From positions 34,486 through 98,485 of the forward strand of contig NZ_JBAKHX010000022.1 of NCBI RefSeq assembly GCF_036906915.1: DNA of 64,000 nucleotides. Reading direction: 5' to 3'. This DNA is from Phytohabitans sp036906915. Its GTDB lineage: Bacteria > Actinomycetota > Actinomycetes > Mycobacteriales > Micromonosporaceae. Below, piece after piece: positions 62,585 through 64,000 of this stretch (positions are counted from its first letter, which is position 1; every line of letters starts with the position of its first letter). Both the position numbers and the translations under genes were made by a program. The notes below the pieces were generated by a model. The model made no database searches. It worked only from the letters and a program-made list of their open reading frames with translations, and was not told where the DNA came from.

Positions 62585-64000
62585 TCACCGTCTCCGTGGT
62601 GTCAGCGATGGCGTTGGTATGACGACGCCACCCCCCGTGCCGGGAAACGTGTTGTCATCGTTGTCTGTACCCGGGCTCGGAGTCGTGTTGCCGTTCCCGT
62701 TGTTGTTGTTGCCATTGCCGTTGTTGTTGCCGTTCCTGTTGTTGTTCCCGTTGTTGCGGTCGGGGCACAGGAAGTCGGGCAGCAGCGCGCATGGGTCCGG
62801 TGTGGTCGGCTGCTCCACGGGCTTGACGCCGTTGGGGTACTCGCTGTTCGGGTCGCCGATCTCCTTGCGATCCGGGAAGGTCTCCCTCTCCATGTTCAGG
62901 GCCTTGTGAGCGTCGTTCATGAACTTTTCCCACACGGCGGCGGGCGTGCCGCCACCGCTCATGGCCCTGCCAGTCAAGGGATCCTTGATCGCCCTGCGTT
63001 TGCCCTCGGTGCCGATCCAGACCGCGGCCGCGATCTGGCGCGTCGCGCCGACCATCCAGGCGTCACCGCTGTCGCCCTTGTTGCCGCTCGGGCCGAGCTC
63101 CCACGTACCGGTCTTGCCCGTCGCCTGCCGGCCGTTGTCGAGCGAGTTCGAGATGCTTCCCGGGATCTTCAACAACACGGAGTTGATGTTGTCAATCTGG
63201 GCTTCCTCGAACTTCCGCTGCGGATCCCGCTTTTCGCCCGTGCCCGCGACCAGGTCGTACTTGCCGGTCGCCGGGTTGCGCCACTCGACCTTCTGGATGA
63301 AGTGAGCCTTGTTGTAGACGCCGCGGTTGGCAAGGGTGGCCATGCCGTTCGCGTGGTCGAGCACCGTCACCGGGTACTGGCCGAAGCCGACCTCGTTGTC
63401 GAACTCCGCCGGCGCCAGTTCCTTCGGGGAGTTCTTGGTCAGGTCGTGCGCCTCGCCCTTGCTGGTGTCCCACATGGTGCGGATGCCGGCGTCGCGGGCC
63501 GCCTCGACGACCTTGGCCGGGCCGAGCTCCTTGGCGATCCAGTAGAACGGCACGTTGTACGACTCGACCGTCGACTTTTCCAGTGTGCAGGACTTGCCAC
63601 AGGGGATGTTGGTACGACCCGCGTTGTTGATCTTACGGCCGCCGTCGTCGTCCTTGGTCACGTCCCAGTACGACTCGATCTGGATCTCTGCTCGCAGCGC
63701 CGCCGCGAGCGTATAGATCTTGAACGTCGAACCGGGAGCGTGGCCACCGGCCGTGCCGCCGTTGTTGAGGCCGGCGTAGTCGAAGCCGGTGCCGTTGTCG
63801 CCACCGTAGTAGGCCATCACGCGACCGTTCTTCGGATCGATCGCCACCAGCGCCGACCGGTAGTAGGCAGGGGTCTTCTCCATCGGAGAGCCCTTGATCC
63901 GGCGAGCCGCGCCTTCGGCCGCCTTCTGCGCTTCCTGGTTGATCGTCGTGGTGATCCGGTAGCCGCCCTTCTTCCACTCGGCGGCCGGGATCCCCATCTG
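62585..64000 (-). CDS. Class A penicillin-binding protein, C-terminal part (5' end outside window)
   Basis: The visible 471 residues are the transpeptidase domain and tail of a bifunctional PBP that cross-links peptidoglycan; the transglycosylase half lies beyond the window. Active-site motifs are complete: SxxK at STFK (visible residues about 90-93), SxN at SYN (about 146-148) and KTGT (about 295-298). The last about 70 residues are an Asn/Gly-rich (NNNGNGN) and Pro/Thr-rich extracytoplasmic tail, longer and more repetitive than usual. A hairpin terminator follows. Confidence 0.95.
   Translation of the reverse strand, partial: QMGIPAAEWKKGGYRITTTINQEAQKAAEGAARRIKGSPMEKTPAYYRSALVAIDPKNGRVMAYYGGDNGTGFDYAGLNNGGTAGGHAPGSTFKIYTLAAALRAEIQIESYWDVTKDDDGGRKINNAGRTNIPCGKSCTLEKSTVESYNVPFYWIAKELGPAKVVEAARDAGIRTMWDTSKGEAHDLTKNSPKELAPAEFDNEVGFGQYPVTVLDHANGMATLANRGVYNKAHFIQKVEWRNPATGKYDLVAGTGEKRDPQRKFEEAQIDNINSVLLKIPGSISNSLDNGRQATGKTGTWELGPSGNKGDSGDAWMVGATRQIAAAVWIGTEGKRRAIKDPLTGRAMSGGGTPAAVWEKFMNDAHKALNMERETFPDRKEIGDPNSEYPNGVKPVEQPTTPDPCALLPDFLCPDRNNGNNNRNGNNNGNGNNNNGNGNTTPSPGTDNDDNTFPGTGGGVVIPTPSLTPRRR

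Overview
The window is chromosomal DNA of a high-G+C actinomycete, most likely Micromonosporaceae. Three things suggest this: dense G/C-ending codons, the order rpsF-ssb-rpsR-rplI with dnaB close by (as near oriC in actinomycetes), and actinobacterial families such as Bpa, DUF4192, DUF6457, LppU-like and FdhF/YdeP. No rRNA, tRNA, CRISPR array, transposase or prophage was seen. Many genes have a TANNNT hexamer 6-8 nt before the start codon and no Shine-Dalgarno sequence, which suggests leaderless mRNAs.

Layout. 1-8.7 kb is housekeeping: the end of prephenate dehydratase, AIM24, a zincin, OsmC, a Uma2 nuclease, serS, two tandem HAD phosphatases, the proteasome activator Bpa and an alpha/beta hydrolase. 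8.7-14.9 kb holds a Liv-type binding lipoprotein, a dimethylargininase-like enzyme divergent from an Lrp regulator, a beta-propeller lipoprotein and a YbjN-like protein. 14.9-23 kb is a molybdenum-cofactor region: an FdhF/YdeP oxidoreductase, mobA with DUF6457, fdhD, then moaA-moaD. 24.3-27.5 kb encodes one protein joining an EndoQ-like PHP nuclease to a UvrD-type helicase. 28.2-35.9 kb is a complete-looking Tad/Flp pilus operon (flp-tadE-tadG-cpaB-tadZ-tadA-tadB-tadC) without its own prepilin peptidase.

36.3-43.1 kb has an LppU-like protein, an AAA/winged-helix protein, a DoxX protein behind a CsoR-like palindrome, a GT-C glycosyltransferase and a second Moco operon (moaC-mog-moeA-moaE). After a base-composition anomaly (43.07-43.68 kb), 43.7-48.8 kb is a tightly overlapping operon: GGDEF-EAL protein, membrane glycosyltransferase, two fluoride channels and a phosphoribosyltransferase. 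Its last codons are amplified into a 102-bp tandem repeat.

49.6-57 kb is the replication and ribosome section. dnaB carries a class-3-like intein at its P-loop with a LAGLIDADG endonuclease and two zinc-ribbon-like motifs. A decayed VWA lipoprotein pseudogene sits between a membrane protein and rplI-rpsR-ssb-rpsF, which has a structured leader. 57-64 kb has a secreted anchored protein, endonuclease IV, two polytopic membrane proteins and the C-terminal part of a class A penicillin-binding protein.

The strongest candidates for a little-described system are the EndoQ-UvrD fusion, the zinc-ribbon-bearing class-3 DnaB intein, and the amplified gene-boundary repeats (tadZ start, phosphoribosyltransferase end).
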